Origin: Burkholderia metallica
GTDB taxonomy: Bacteria; Pseudomonadota; Gammaproteobacteria; Burkholderiales; Burkholderiaceae
Reading direction: 5' to 3'
Assembly: GCF_902832845.1 (NCBI RefSeq)
Contig: NZ_CADFDB010000010.1
Coordinates: forward strand, 124,001 to 188,000
Length of the DNA: 64,000 bases
Shown one piece after another: positions 28,542 through 36,306 of this stretch. Each line of letters opens with the position of its first letter. Position 1 is the first letter of the stretch. Under the pieces are notes generated by a model. It was given only the letters and a program-made list of their open reading frames with translations, did no database searches and was not told where the DNA came from. Both the position numbers and the translations under genes were made by a program.

Positions 28542-28818
28542 GGTGAGGCTTTTCGGGAGCCGCCGGTGAGCTTCTCCAGGAGGGGAGGGGTGAGACGATA
28601 CGGGAGCGCTTGGTGAGCCTTCCCGGGAATAGGCGGTGAGCACTTGCGGGAAGCGTGGGTGAGCCTTTCCGGGGGCGTATCGGTGAGGGTCTGCGGGACG
28701 TGTCGGTGAGGACTTCCGGGATGCCCGGGTGAGCGTTTCCGGGAGCATCGGTGAGCTTTTTCGGGAGCGGTGGGTGAGCGCTTGCGGGATGCAAAGGTGA
28801 GGCTTTTCGGGAGCATGC
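28542..28818. repeat. 23-bp degenerate tandem repeat, 12 copies
   Basis: Twelve direct units start at 28542, 28565, 28589, 28612, 28635, 28658, 28682, 28705, 28728, 28750, 28773 and 28796 (period 23, range 22-24). Each begins GGTGAG and carries CGGGA about 8 bases later; consensus GGTGAGCNYTTNCGGGA followed by 6 variable bases. GGTGAG is invariant in all twelve; the tail is free. The period is not a multiple of three and no frame runs through it with coding character, so it is non-coding. On the minus strand it lies about 90 bp after the H-NS-like gene, oriented as the copies after the other H-NS gene. Confidence 0.9.
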
Positions 28819-28842
28819 GAACGCACGCTTCCCGCAAGCGCA

Positions 28843-28897
28843 ACGCCGGCCGGGGCCGGCGTCACGCAAGGAGCGGGCACGCATGAACCGTGCCCGC
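28843..28897 (-). terminator. Double hairpin after the second H-NS-like gene
   Basis: GCGGGCACG/CGTGCCCGC (28873-28897, 9-bp stem, 7-nt loop) starts 9 bp past the stop codon, followed by ACGCCGGC/GCCGGCGT (28843-28862, 8-bp stem, 4-nt loop). They are stable stems without a T-run; together they probably end the minus-strand transcript. Confidence 0.55.
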
Positions 28898-28905
28898 GGG
28901 AACGA

Positions 28906-29448
28906 TCAGGCAGCGAGTTTCGACGCCGCGTCGTTCACCTGCTCGCGCGAAATCGCGAGTTCCTCGAGGTGGGGGTCGGCATAGACGGCGCCGGTTTCGC
29001 GCTCGAGGCGGGCGATCGTCAGTGCGCAGCGCGCGATGTCTTTCGGCATCGCGATGAAGCGCTTGATCGATTCGCCGGACGTGAACGCTTCGAACAGCGC
29101 GCCGCGCACGTCGTCCGGAAGCGTCTTGGTCCACTGATACGGCTTGCCGTTGAACGTGATCGACGGCGGCAGCGTGCGTTCCTTCTTGGTCGCCGTGATG
29201 AGCCCATAGGTGCGGGCCGCGTCGCCGATCTGCTCGGGCGAGAAAAGCTCGTCGGGCGTGATGTCGAACTGCTCGATGTAGTTCTCGATCGCCTGCATTG
29301 CGGCGGCACGATCGTCGCGCTTCTTCTGCGCGCGCGCGACGATATCGCGCAGCTCGTCCGCCTCTTCGGGGGTGATCGTGAAGCTTGCCTGCTTCTGCTG
29401 AAGTTCGGAGAAACGCTGGAATTCTTGATCGTTCAGAAGTTTGGCCAT
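28906..29448 (-). CDS. H-NS-like protein with atypical C-terminus
   Basis: A 180-residue protein. Residues about 5-65 are a coiled-coil-prone region (LQQKQASFTITPEEADELRD, ARAQKKRDDRAAAMQAIENY). Then comes IEQFDITPDELFSPEQIGDA, clearly related to the EYDITPEELGF linker of the H-NS protein at 24991. The following ERTLPPSITFNGKPYQWTKT occupies the place of KYRNPKTGETWSGRGR but lacks the SGRGR DNA-binding loop, and about 70 extra helical residues follow. It could be an H-NS modulator that oligomerises but binds DNA differently. ATG 29448 is preferred; MDVM three codons upstream is possible. Confidence 0.65.
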   Translation of the reverse strand: MAKLLNDQEFQRFSELQQKQASFTITPEEADELRDIVARAQKKRDDRAAAMQAIENYIEQFDITPDELFSPEQIGDAARTYGLITATKKERTLPPSITFNGKPYQWTKTLPDDVRGALFEAFTSGESIKRFIAMPKDIARCALTIARLERETGAVYADPHLEELAISREQVNDAASKLAA

Positions 29449-29630
29449 GACATCCATCGGACACGACGGCCGCGACAACCGGCCGCCGTAGTTTTTGAGA
29501 GGGCCGCTATTTTAGCGTAGCGCCGCGCACGCACGATACCGCACCGTGCGCCGCGTCGCGCGCAAGGGTGGCGCGCGACCGGGGCCGACGCGATTGCGCG
29601 GTACCCGGTGCGCGTTGCCGAGCCGGCGTG

Positions 29631-30404
29631 TCAGCAGGTTTCGGTGCGGCACATCGACAGATGGGCGGCCGTGTCGCGCAGCCCTTCGACCACCGCGTCG
29701 ACGGACGGCGCCATGTGCGCATCGATCCGGCGCATGTACGGGCACGTCAGCACCGCGATCGCATGGCCCGACGGCCCGAGGAGCGGCACGGACACGTCGG
29801 TCACGCCGTAGGCCTGGCGGCTGTCCTGACGCAGATAGCCGGCCTGCCGGATGGACTGGCACGCATACGCGAGTTCCTGCTCGTTCAACGGCGCCTCGCC
29901 CTTGACCTTGCGGTGCTCGGCGAGCATGCACGCGCGCTGCTCGGCGCTCTGGAACGACAGCATCACGCGGCCCGATGCCGTATCGGCGAGCCCGACGTGC
30001 GAGCCGAGCCGGACCGATACGCCCCACGGGCCGGGCCCGTCGACCTGCGCGATCACGAGCAGGTTGCCGCGATCGTAGACGGCCAGGTGGCACGACTGCT
30101 CGGAGGCGTCGGCGAAACGCTGCATCGGCGGCAGCGCCTCGGCGATCAGCCGGCTCATCGGCGGATGCCGGTGCGCGAGCGAGAACAGTTTGAGGCTGAG
30201 CGTATAGCGGTCGCCGCCGGTCGAGCGCATCACGTAGCGGCGCGCGACGAGGCGTTCGAGCATCCGGTAGATCTCGCTCGCGTTGCGGCCGAGTTCCTTC
30301 GTGATTTCAGTGCGGGTGAGCCCTTCTTTCTGCTCCGACAGGAGTTCGAGAATGTCGAGACCCTTGTCGAGCGCGGGCGCGCGATAGCGGTCGATTGCGC
30401 CCAT
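29631..30404 (-). CDS. IclR-family transcriptional regulator
   Basis: A 257-residue regulator. Residues about 10-70 are the winged helix-turn-helix (ALDKGLDILELLSEQKEGLT ... NASEIYRMLERLVARRYVMR). Residues about 85-255 are the IclR effector domain (SCHLAVYDRGNLLVIAQVDG, SGRVMLSF, GYSV-like GYLRQDSRQAYGVTDVSVPL). The ATG at 30404 (MGAIDRYRAP) has GGGA five bases upstream; a start at 30452 would add 16 residues without a visible ribosome-binding site. It is divergent from the FAH-family hydrolase gene at 31116, its probable target. Confidence 0.85.
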   Translation of the reverse strand: MGAIDRYRAPALDKGLDILELLSEQKEGLTRTEITKELGRNASEIYRMLERLVARRYVMRSTGGDRYTLSLKLFSLAHRHPPMSRLIAEALPPMQRFADASEQSCHLAVYDRGNLLVIAQVDGPGPWGVSVRLGSHVGLADTASGRVMLSFQSAEQRACMLAEHRKVKGEAPLNEQELAYACQSIRQAGYLRQDSRQAYGVTDVSVPLLGPSGHAIAVLTCPYMRRIDAHMAPSVDAVVEGLRDTAAHLSMCRTETC

Positions 30405-31115
30405 CGATTCCCGTGCGTCGCAGCCGGGAAGGAGGTCGTTGGTTGGTTGCATTGTCGATGTGAGGTTGGGGATGACTGTCGATCGATGGCGACGCACGCT
30501 GGCCGATTCTGGAACATGCTTGTGTCGAGCCCGCATGTGGCGACGAACGCCATCCGGTCGAGCTTAACAACAAACATTTGGTGTGCAATGCAGCGTTTTT
30601 TTACCGATCGTTACCACACAAGAACGGATCGATTCCTTTTTGGGATGACAGGGAAGCCCCGAATACCCAGTATTCATGACAGGTGGCACCGGTTCAAGGT
30701 GTTCGAAAGGAAACCGGGTGGCGTCATTGCCCGCGATGCTGCGCCGCAGCGTCCACGGGCGCACCAATAGTCGGTATCCGTCGCGGGCCATTTCACCGCG
30801 CGCGGCCGATGGTACAAAGGCTGGCGGGCCAGCGACGGTGCGGCCGCGCATGCCGCCGGCCGGTACGGGCCGGACCATGTCGCGGGTGCCGGGCCGTCGT
30901 CGCCGATGCGCAGACCGGCGGCCGCCCGTTCGATGTGCGCCGTACTTCCGTACGGCGCCACGATCGCTGCGCCCGCGCGAGCCTCGCGCGTCGAACGGTG
31001 TGCCGGATGCGGCGCCGACGCGCGCAATCGACGATCGACAATCAGTCCGGTGCGCGGCCGCGAAAGGCCGCGTCGGCCGGTAATCTGTCCCATTCGACAA
31101 CAGAGGTTGAGCACG
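30405..31115. other. Long divergent intergenic region, iclR / FAH hydrolase
   Basis: About 710 bp with no ORF I can support. 30560-30670 is clearly AT-richer than the rest and probably holds a promoter; 30700-31080 has Arg/Ala/Pro-rich frames on both strands typical of shadow or decayed sequence. No operator-like palindrome stands out. Confidence 0.3.
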
Positions 31116-31964
31116 ATGAAACTGCTTCGCTATGGCCCGTCCGGCCAGGAAAAGCCCGGTATTCTCGACGCGGACGGCCGGATTCGCGACCTGTCCGCGC
31201 ATGTGCCGGATCTGTCCGGCGACGCGCTGTCCGACGCCGGTCTCGCGCGGCTGCGCGCGATCGATCCGGCCACGCTGCCGCTCGTGTCGGGCGAGCCGCG
31301 CATCGGCGCGTGCGTCGGGCAGGTCGGCAAGTTCATCGGCATCGGCCTGAACTACGCCGATCACGCGGCCGAAGCCGGCATGCCGGTGCCGAAGGAACCG
31401 GTCGTGTTCGGCAAGTGGACGAGTTCGATCTGCGGGCCGAACGACGGCATCGACATCCCGAAAGGGTCGGTCAAGACCGACTGGGAGGTCGAACTGGGCG
31501 TCGTGATCGGCGCGACCTGCAAGGACGTCGACGAAGCGCGCGCGCTCGATTACGTCGCAGGCTACTGCGTCGTCAACGACGTGTCCGAGCGCGAATGGCA
31601 GATCGAGCGCGGCGGCCAGTGGGACAAGGGCAAGGGCTTCGACACGTTCGGCCCGATCGGTCCGTGGCTCGTCACGCGTGACGAGGTGCCCGATCCGCAG
31701 CGTCTCGACCTGTGGCTCGAAATCGACGGCCACCGCTATCAGAACGGCAACACGCGCACGATGGTGTTCACCGTCGCGCAGTTGATCGCCTATCTGTCGA
31801 GCTGCATGACCCTGCAGCCGGGCGACGTGATCACGACCGGCACGCCGCCGGGTGTCGGCATGGGCGTCAAGCCGTCGCCGGTATTCCTGAAGGCCGGCCA
31901 GACGGTGCGCCTCGGTGTCGAGGGGCTCGGCGAGCAACTGCAGCGCACGCGCGACGCGCGATAG
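31116..31964 (+). CDS. Fumarylacetoacetate hydrolase family protein
   Basis: A 282-residue cytoplasmic hydrolase. The N-terminal MKLLRYGPSGQEKPGILDAD and the FAH core (IGIGLNYADHAAEAGMPVPK, VVFGKWTSSICGP, DWEVELGVVIG with the E-x-E metal ligands, GYCVVNDVSERE, ITTGTPPGVGMG) match the branch containing 2,4-diketo-3-deoxy-L-fuconate/rhamnonate hydrolases and proteins often labelled ureidoglycolate lyase. It cleaves a C-C bond next to a 1,3-diketone using Mg2+. No sugar-acid dehydratase or dehydrogenase is next to it, so the substrate is open. GAGGTTGAG lies upstream of the ATG; a strong terminator follows at 32017-32055. Confidence 0.85.
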   Translation: MKLLRYGPSGQEKPGILDADGRIRDLSAHVPDLSGDALSDAGLARLRAIDPATLPLVSGEPRIGACVGQVGKFIGIGLNYADHAAEAGMPVPKEPVVFGKWTSSICGPNDGIDIPKGSVKTDWEVELGVVIGATCKDVDEARALDYVAGYCVVNDVSEREWQIERGGQWDKGKGFDTFGPIGPWLVTRDEVPDPQRLDLWLEIDGHRYQNGNTRTMVFTVAQLIAYLSSCMTLQPGDVITTGTPPGVGMGVKPSPVFLKAGQTVRLGVEGLGEQLQRTRDAR

Positions 31965-32016
31965 CCGCGCACCCGGCGATCCCGCGAACGGGCGCCGGAT
32001 ACCCGCGATTCAACGG

Positions 32017-32055
32017 CAAAGGCCCGATTCCGCGTCGCGCGGAATCGGGCCTTTG
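32017..32055. terminator. Strong bidirectional terminator
   Basis: An 18-bp perfect stem (CAAAGGCCCGATTCCGCG and its complement) around a TCG loop, flanked by AAA on the left and TTT on the right, lies between the FAH gene (plus) and the VOC gene (minus), which converge here. Confidence 0.85.
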
Positions 32056-32075
32056 GCATGGGTGCGCAGTCTTGA

Positions 32076-32459
32076 TCAGACGACGTTGTCGAGTTCGCAA
32101 TGCGCTTCCAGCCGATACCCGTCGGGATCGACGACGAACGCCGCGTAGTAGCCGGGGCCATAGTGTTCGCGCTTGCCGGGGCCACCGTTGTCCTGGCCGC
32201 CGTGCTCGAGCGCGGCGCGGTAGAACGCGTCGACTTCGACAGGCGACGCGGCCTTGAACGACAGGTGCAGCCCCGAATCGGGATCGGCGGCGATGGGGCG
32301 AGCCGCATGCTGCAACCACAGCTCCGGCTCGGTTGAGCCGTATCCGATGGCGTCGTCGTCGCTGTACAGCCGCTTGTAGCCGAGCGCGCCGAGGGTGCTG
32401 TCGTAGAAAGCCCGGCTGCGGCCGATGTGTGCAACGCCGAAAGAAAGGTGATCGATCAT
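32076..32459 (-). CDS. VOC-family (glyoxalase-like) protein
   Basis: A 127-residue single-domain protein of the vicinal oxygen chelate superfamily. MIDHLSFGVAHIGRSRAFYD, YKRLYSDDDAIGYGSTEPEL, GLHLSFKAASPVEVDAFYRA and YYAAFVVDPDGYRLEAHCEL are the usual four beta-alpha-beta-beta-beta units; His4, Glu/Gln and the final E (LEAHCE) supply metal-ligand positions. Members range from glyoxalase I to antibiotic-binding proteins; the reaction here is unknown. It is divergent from a CGNR regulator across a symmetric operator pair. Confidence 0.82.
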   Translation of the reverse strand: MIDHLSFGVAHIGRSRAFYDSTLGALGYKRLYSDDDAIGYGSTEPELWLQHAARPIAADPDSGLHLSFKAASPVEVDAFYRAALEHGGQDNGGPGKREHYGPGYYAAFVVDPDGYRLEAHCELDNVV

Positions 32460-32509
32460 TGGGTTGGCTCCTTGGACTGACAGGGGATTCAGTGCAGCGT
32501 CGTTGTTTT

Positions 32510-32568
32510 AACCACCATGCCGGTTATGTTAGGAAGCGCCTTCGGGCTTGTCAACCGGCATGGTGGTT
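32510..32568. promoter_or_regulatory. Inverted pair of 16-bp operator sites
   Basis: AACCACCATGCCGGTT (32510-32525) is repeated exactly in reverse complement at 32553-32568, extendable to 17 bp. Each copy is itself a partial dyad (AACC-N8-GGTT). Centres are 43 bp apart, about four helical turns. The left copy abuts the -10 of the VOC promoter and the right copy overlaps its -35, and the right copy lies between the -35 and -10 of the CGNR gene promoter, so binding would shut both. Confidence 0.85.
32526..32554 (-). promoter_or_regulatory. Sigma-70 promoter for the VOC gene
   Basis: On the minus strand TTGACA (32549-32554), a 17-bp spacer and TAACAT (32526-32531) give a perfect -35 and a good -10. 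On the plus strand TTGTCA (32548-32553), 18 bp, TACGAT (32572-32577) is a weaker promoter for the CGNR gene, sharing the same -35 region. Confidence 0.75.
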
Positions 32569-32583
32569 AGATACGATCCGGGC

Positions 32584-33204
32584 ATGAGCGATACGCAACC
32601 TTCCGTCACGATGGACGGCCTGATTCCGGCGCCGCCCGATACCCTGAGCATCGATTTCGCGAACACGCTGTACTGGCGCGGCTGCGAGTCGCCGACGGAA
32701 ACCTTCGGCACGATGGACGACCTGCTGGCATGGTGCCGGGAGCAGGCCGGCGTGCCGGCCGGCTTCGCGCAAGCGTGCTGCGCGCGCGGCGAAGCGGAGG
32801 ACGAGCCGACGATGCTGGCGCGCGCGCTCGCGTTGCGCGAGGCGCTGTACCGGCTCTTTCATGCGCAGGCCGAACAGCGCGAGCCGCACGCCGACGATCT
32901 CGCGCTGCTCGGCGGTTTCCTGGCGGAAGCGGCGCCGCGCGTCGCGCTGGTGCGCATCGACGGCGGCTATGCGTGGCGGATCGGGGATCGCGGCGCGACG
33001 GTGGCCGGGCTGCTGAGCCCCGTCCTGTGGTCGGCGATCGACCTGCTCGGCGGCGTGCGGCTCGCGAAGGTCAAGCGTTGCGCGAACGACGAATGCCAGT
33101 GGCTGTTCATCGACGACAGCAAGAACGGCAGCCGTCGCTGGTGCTCGATGTCGTCGTGCGGCAACCGCGCGAAGGCGTACCGCCACTATCACAAGGCCGA
33201 TTGA
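32584..33204 (+). CDS. CGNR zinc-finger regulator (ABATE domain)
   Basis: A 206-residue protein. Residues about 20-145 are an ABATE (stress-induced regulator) domain (LSIDFANTLYWRGCESPTET). Residues about 155-206 are the CGNR zinc finger: CANDECQWLFIDDSKNGSRR then WCSMSSCGNRAKAYRHYHK, with four Cys for zinc and the signature CGNR. Such proteins are putative transcription regulators of small divergent operons. ATG 32584 is chosen; an upstream TTG (32548) lies in the promoter. If the plus-strand promoter is right, the mRNA would be nearly leaderless. It very likely binds the paired sites in the divergent gap. Confidence 0.85.
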   Translation: MSDTQPSVTMDGLIPAPPDTLSIDFANTLYWRGCESPTETFGTMDDLLAWCREQAGVPAGFAQACCARGEAEDEPTMLARALALREALYRLFHAQAEQREPHADDLALLGGFLAEAAPRVALVRIDGGYAWRIGDRGATVAGLLSPVLWSAIDLLGGVRLAKVKRCANDECQWLFIDDSKNGSRRWCSMSSCGNRAKAYRHYHKAD

Positions 33205-33250
33205 CGCCAGGCCGACAGGCGGCCGGCTCGTTCGCGACGCGCGGCCGCCC

Positions 33251-35233
33251 CTACTTCGCCGACAACTTCCGCCACAGCGTCGTCTTGCTGATGCCGAGCA
33301 TCGCGCATGCGCGGTCGCGGTCGCCGCCGCACGCGTCGAGTACCGCGCGGATCTCGTCGGCTTCCGCGCGACGGCGGCGCGCGTGCAGCGTGCGCGCATC
33401 GTCGTCGTCGGTCGCGTCGGGCGGCGCCGCGAACAGCTCGGGCGCGATCGCCTGCAGCGCGTCGGGAGCGAGCGTCGCGCATGCGGCGGCGGAATCGCTT
33501 TCATCGGCGTCCTCGGCGAGTTCCACCGCGATCCGCTCGATCACGTTCTGCAGTTCGCGCACGTTGCCGGGCCACCGGTAGCGCGCGAGCGCGGCCTGCG
33601 TCGCGCCGAGCACGCGCGTCGCGTCGGCGGCGTCGCGCAGGCGTTCGGCGAGACGCGGCTCGCGTCGCGCGGCCTGCACGAGCAGCGTGGCCGCGAGCGC
33701 CGGGATGTCGGCCGCGCGCTCGCGCAGCGGCGGCAGGCCGACGTTCAGGATGTTGAGCCGGTAGTAGAGATCCGCGCGGAACGTGCCGGCCTCGACGGCC
33801 GCGAGCAGCGGCCGGTGCGTCGCGGCGATCACGCGCACGTCGATGCGGATCGGCTCGGTCGAGCCGAGGCGGATCACCTCGCGCTCCTGCAGCACGCGCA
33901 GCAGCCGGCTCTGCAGCGACGGCGGCATCTCGCCGATCTCGTCGAGAAACAGCGTCCCGCGGTGCGCGGCTTCGAACAGGCCGGTCTTGCCGCCGCGTCG
34001 CGCACCGGTGAACGCGCCTTCCTCGTAGCCGAACAGCTCGCTTTCGAGCAGCGCTTCCGGAAACGCGCCGCAGTTGACCGCGACGAACGGATAGCTGCGC
34101 CGCGCGGACAGCCCGTGCAGGCTCTGCGCGATCATCTCCTTGCCGGTGCCGCTTTCGCCGAGCACGAGCACGGTCGCGTCGGATTTCGCGTAGCGGCGCA
34201 CGAGGTCGCGCACGCGCGCCATCGGCGTCGATGCGCCGATCACGTCGTCGAGCGCATAGCGCGCCGCGAACTGCTGCGTGGTCGGCTGCGAACGCAGCGC
34301 ACGGTCGAGCCGTTCGACCGCGCGAGATTCCTGGAACGTCAGCACGCTGCCCGAGGTGACGCCGCGATCGACGAGCGGCCCGCGATGCACGACGTAGCGC
34401 ACGCCGCGCACGGTCGCGAGCGCGTCGCCGTCCTCGCCGCGCAGCGTACGCAGCTCGGGCCGCAGGTCGACGAGCGCGCGGCCGACCGCCGCCGCGGGTT
34501 CGACCCCGAGCGCCGACGCAAGCCGCTCGTTGATCGCCTCGACACGGCCGTGCGCGTCGAGCGCGACCACGCCGTCGCGCAGATGCTGGAGCAGCGTGTC
34601 GAGCCGCTGGCGCCGGAACGCCTCGGCATGCGTCGCGTACGCGACTTCGAGCGCCGTCTCGACCGCCTTGCGCACCGACGCGTGCGAATACAGGAACACC
34701 GCGCCCATGCCGGCGCTCGCGGCGAGATCGGTGACGAGGCCGGGGCCGACGATCGTCTCGATGCCGCGGTCGTGCAGGTCGTGCACGCAGGCTTCCGCTT
34801 CCTGCGCGGACTGATATGACGCAAACTGCACGTCGAGGCCGTAGGCGGCGACGAAGCGGCGCACTTCGGGCGGCGTCTCGCCGGCGCTGACGAGTGCGAT
34901 CCGCGACGCGTCGCGCCGGGCGCGCGCGAGCGCCTGCATCACGTCGAAGCCGGTCGGCGACACGACCACCACCGGCACCTGCGCACGCGTTTTCAGGAAG
35001 CCGCCGTTCGAGCCGGCCGCGACGATCACGTCGGGCCGCGCGGTGCCGGCCTCGGCGATCGCGCTGAGCGCATCCTCATAGGCGCGCGTGACGATGCGCA
35101 CGTCCGCGCGTTCGTCGAATTCGCCGGCGATCTCGCGAAACAGGTCGCGCAGGCGGCTGATGCCCATCGCCCAGATGCGCGGGCGCACCGTGCGGTCGGC
35201 CGGGCCGACGGGCTTGGTCGAGGAGAGGTCCAT
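33251..35233 (-). CDS. prpR: Propionate catabolism activator PrpR
   Basis: A 660-residue sigma-54 activator. Residues about 15-190 are the PrpR_N sensor (PRIWAMGISRLRDLFREIAG ... RPDVIVAAGSNGGFLKTRAQ), which binds 2-methylcitrate in the well-studied enteric proteins. Residues about 205-300 are PAS-like. The AAA+ domain has GESGTGKE, ELFGYEEGAFTGA and [10 protein letters not shown]. The C-terminal helix-turn-helix ends GDRDRACAMLGISKTTLWRK. It is divergent from prpB, which has a -24/-12 promoter at 35358-35373, so its role as activator of the prp operon is well supported. Confidence 0.94.
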   Translation of the reverse strand: MDLSSTKPVGPADRTVRPRIWAMGISRLRDLFREIAGEFDERADVRIVTRAYEDALSAIAEAGTARPDVIVAAGSNGGFLKTRAQVPVVVVSPTGFDVMQALARARRDASRIALVSAGETPPEVRRFVAAYGLDVQFASYQSAQEAEACVHDLHDRGIETIVGPGLVTDLAASAGMGAVFLYSHASVRKAVETALEVAYATHAEAFRRQRLDTLLQHLRDGVVALDAHGRVEAINERLASALGVEPAAAVGRALVDLRPELRTLRGEDGDALATVRGVRYVVHRGPLVDRGVTSGSVLTFQESRAVERLDRALRSQPTTQQFAARYALDDVIGASTPMARVRDLVRRYAKSDATVLVLGESGTGKEMIAQSLHGLSARRSYPFVAVNCGAFPEALLESELFGYEEGAFTGARRGGKTGLFEAAHRGTLFLDEIGEMPPSLQSRLLRVLQEREVIRLGSTEPIRIDVRVIAATHRPLLAAVEAGTFRADLYYRLNILNVGLPPLRERAADIPALAATLLVQAARREPRLAERLRDAADATRVLGATQAALARYRWPGNVRELQNVIERIAVELAEDADESDSAAACATLAPDALQAIAPELFAAPPDATDDDDARTLHARRRRAEADEIRAVLDACGGDRDRACAMLGISKTTLWRKLSAK

Positions 35234-35255
35234 GACGGCCGATTATGCGCGCGCG

Positions 35256-35278
35256 ATTTCATTTTTGAAACATGAAAT
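35256..35278. promoter_or_regulatory. AT-rich dyad, candidate PrpR site
   Basis: ATTTCAT (35256-35262) and ATGAAAT (35272-35278) form a 7-bp inverted repeat around a 9-nt spacer containing TTTGAAA. It stands out as AT-rich in GC-rich surroundings, 23 bp from the prpR start and about 80 bp upstream of the prpB -24 element, a normal enhancer distance. Confidence 0.6.
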
Positions 35279-35357
35279 TGCCAAATTGAAATCACCGGGC
35301 GCCGCATCGCCCGTGCCGGTTGCTTAAGAATCAGGGGGTTAGCGACGTTTCGCGACC

Positions 35358-35373
35358 TGGCCCGGTCCTTGCT
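35358..35373 (+). promoter_or_regulatory. Sigma-54 (-24/-12) promoter for the prp operon
   Basis: TGGCCCG-GTCC-TTGCT has GG and GC in exact -24/-12 register (consensus TGGCACG-N4-TTGCW, one mismatch). The start site should be near 35385, just ahead of the AGGAGG ribosome-binding site and the prpB ATG at 35405. Confidence 0.85.
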
Positions 35374-35404
35374 GTAAATCGGGCATTCCATCAGGAGGCC
35401 GTTC

Positions 35405-36298
35405 ATGAGCAATACGCATCTTCAGAGCGCCGGCGCGAAATTCCGCGCGGCAGTCGCGGCGGAACAACCGCTGCAGGTGGTCGGCGCGATCACCGCGTAC
35501 GCGGCCAAGATGGCGCAGGCCGTCGGTTTCAAGGCCGTCTACCTGTCGGGTGGCGGCGTGGCCGCGAACTCGCTGGGCATTCCCGACCTCGGCATCAGCA
35601 CGATGGAAGACGTGCTGATCGACGCGAACCGGATCACCAACGCGACCGACCTGCCGCTGCTCGTCGACATCGACACGGGCTGGGGCGGCGCGTTCAATAT
35701 CGCGCGCACGGTGCGTTCGTTCATCAAGGCCGGCGTCGCGGCCGTGCACCTGGAAGACCAGGTCGGTCAGAAGCGCTGCGGCCACCGTCCGGGCAAGGAA
35801 GTCGTGCCGACCGAGGAAATGGTCGATCGCGTGAAGGCCGCGGTCGATGCGCGTACCGACGACCAGTTCGTGATCATGGCGCGTACCGACGCCGCCGCGG
35901 CCGAAGGGATCGACGCGGCGATCGAGCGTGCGGTGGCCTACGTCGAAGCCGGCGCGGACATGATCTTCCCGGAAGCGATGAAGTCGCTCGACGACTACCG
36001 CCGCTTCAAGGCGGCCGTGAAGGTGCCGATTCTCGCGAACCTCACCGAATTCGGCTCGACGCCGCTGTTCACGCTCGACGAACTGCGCGAGGCGAACGTC
36101 GACATCGCGCTGTACTGCTGCGGCGCGTATCGCGCGATGAACAAGGCCGCGCTGAACTTCTACGAAACGCTGCGCCGCGACGGCACGCAGAAGGCGGCCG
36201 TGCCGACGATGCAGACGCGCGCCGAGCTGTACGACTACCTCGGCTATCACGAATACGAGCGCAAGCTCGACGAGCTGTTCGCGCAGGGCAAGAAGTAA
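35405..36298 (+). CDS. prpB: 2-Methylisocitrate lyase
   Basis: A 297-residue enzyme of the isocitrate lyase/PEP mutase superfamily that splits 2-methylisocitrate into pyruvate and succinate, the last step of the methylcitrate cycle. Visible are [51 protein letters not shown] (Mg2+ Asp pair), the active-site loop [16 protein letters not shown] with the catalytic Cys (KRCGH), and [15 protein letters not shown]. Length is standard. An AGGAGG box lies 7 bp before the ATG. Confidence 0.96.
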   Translation: MSNTHLQSAGAKFRAAVAAEQPLQVVGAITAYAAKMAQAVGFKAVYLSGGGVAANSLGIPDLGISTMEDVLIDANRITNATDLPLLVDIDTGWGGAFNIARTVRSFIKAGVAAVHLEDQVGQKRCGHRPGKEVVPTEEMVDRVKAAVDARTDDQFVIMARTDAAAAEGIDAAIERAVAYVEAGADMIFPEAMKSLDDYRRFKAAVKVPILANLTEFGSTPLFTLDELREANVDIALYCCGAYRAMNKAALNFYETLRRDGTQKAAVPTMQTRAELYDYLGYHEYERKLDELFAQGKK

Positions 36299-36306
36299 CG
36301 CGCCCG

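Larger units (their letters stand above)
28252..28905. other. Intergenic region dominated by a 12-copy repeat
   Basis: About 650 bp with no supported gene. The first 290 bp show nothing recognisable; 28542-28818 is the tandem array; 28843-28897 holds two hairpins that end the H-NS-like gene transcript. Confidence 0.5.

Noticed and set aside
28542-28818. CRISPR array
   Set aside because: Repeats are 23 bp in direct contact without unique spacers of constant length, only about 11-12 positions are conserved, and no cas genes are near. It is a degenerate tandem repeat.
30674-31114. Possible gene in the iclR-FAH gap
   Set aside because: Frames on both strands are Arg/Ala/Pro-rich, mutually overlapping and without start signals; none shows a domain pattern.
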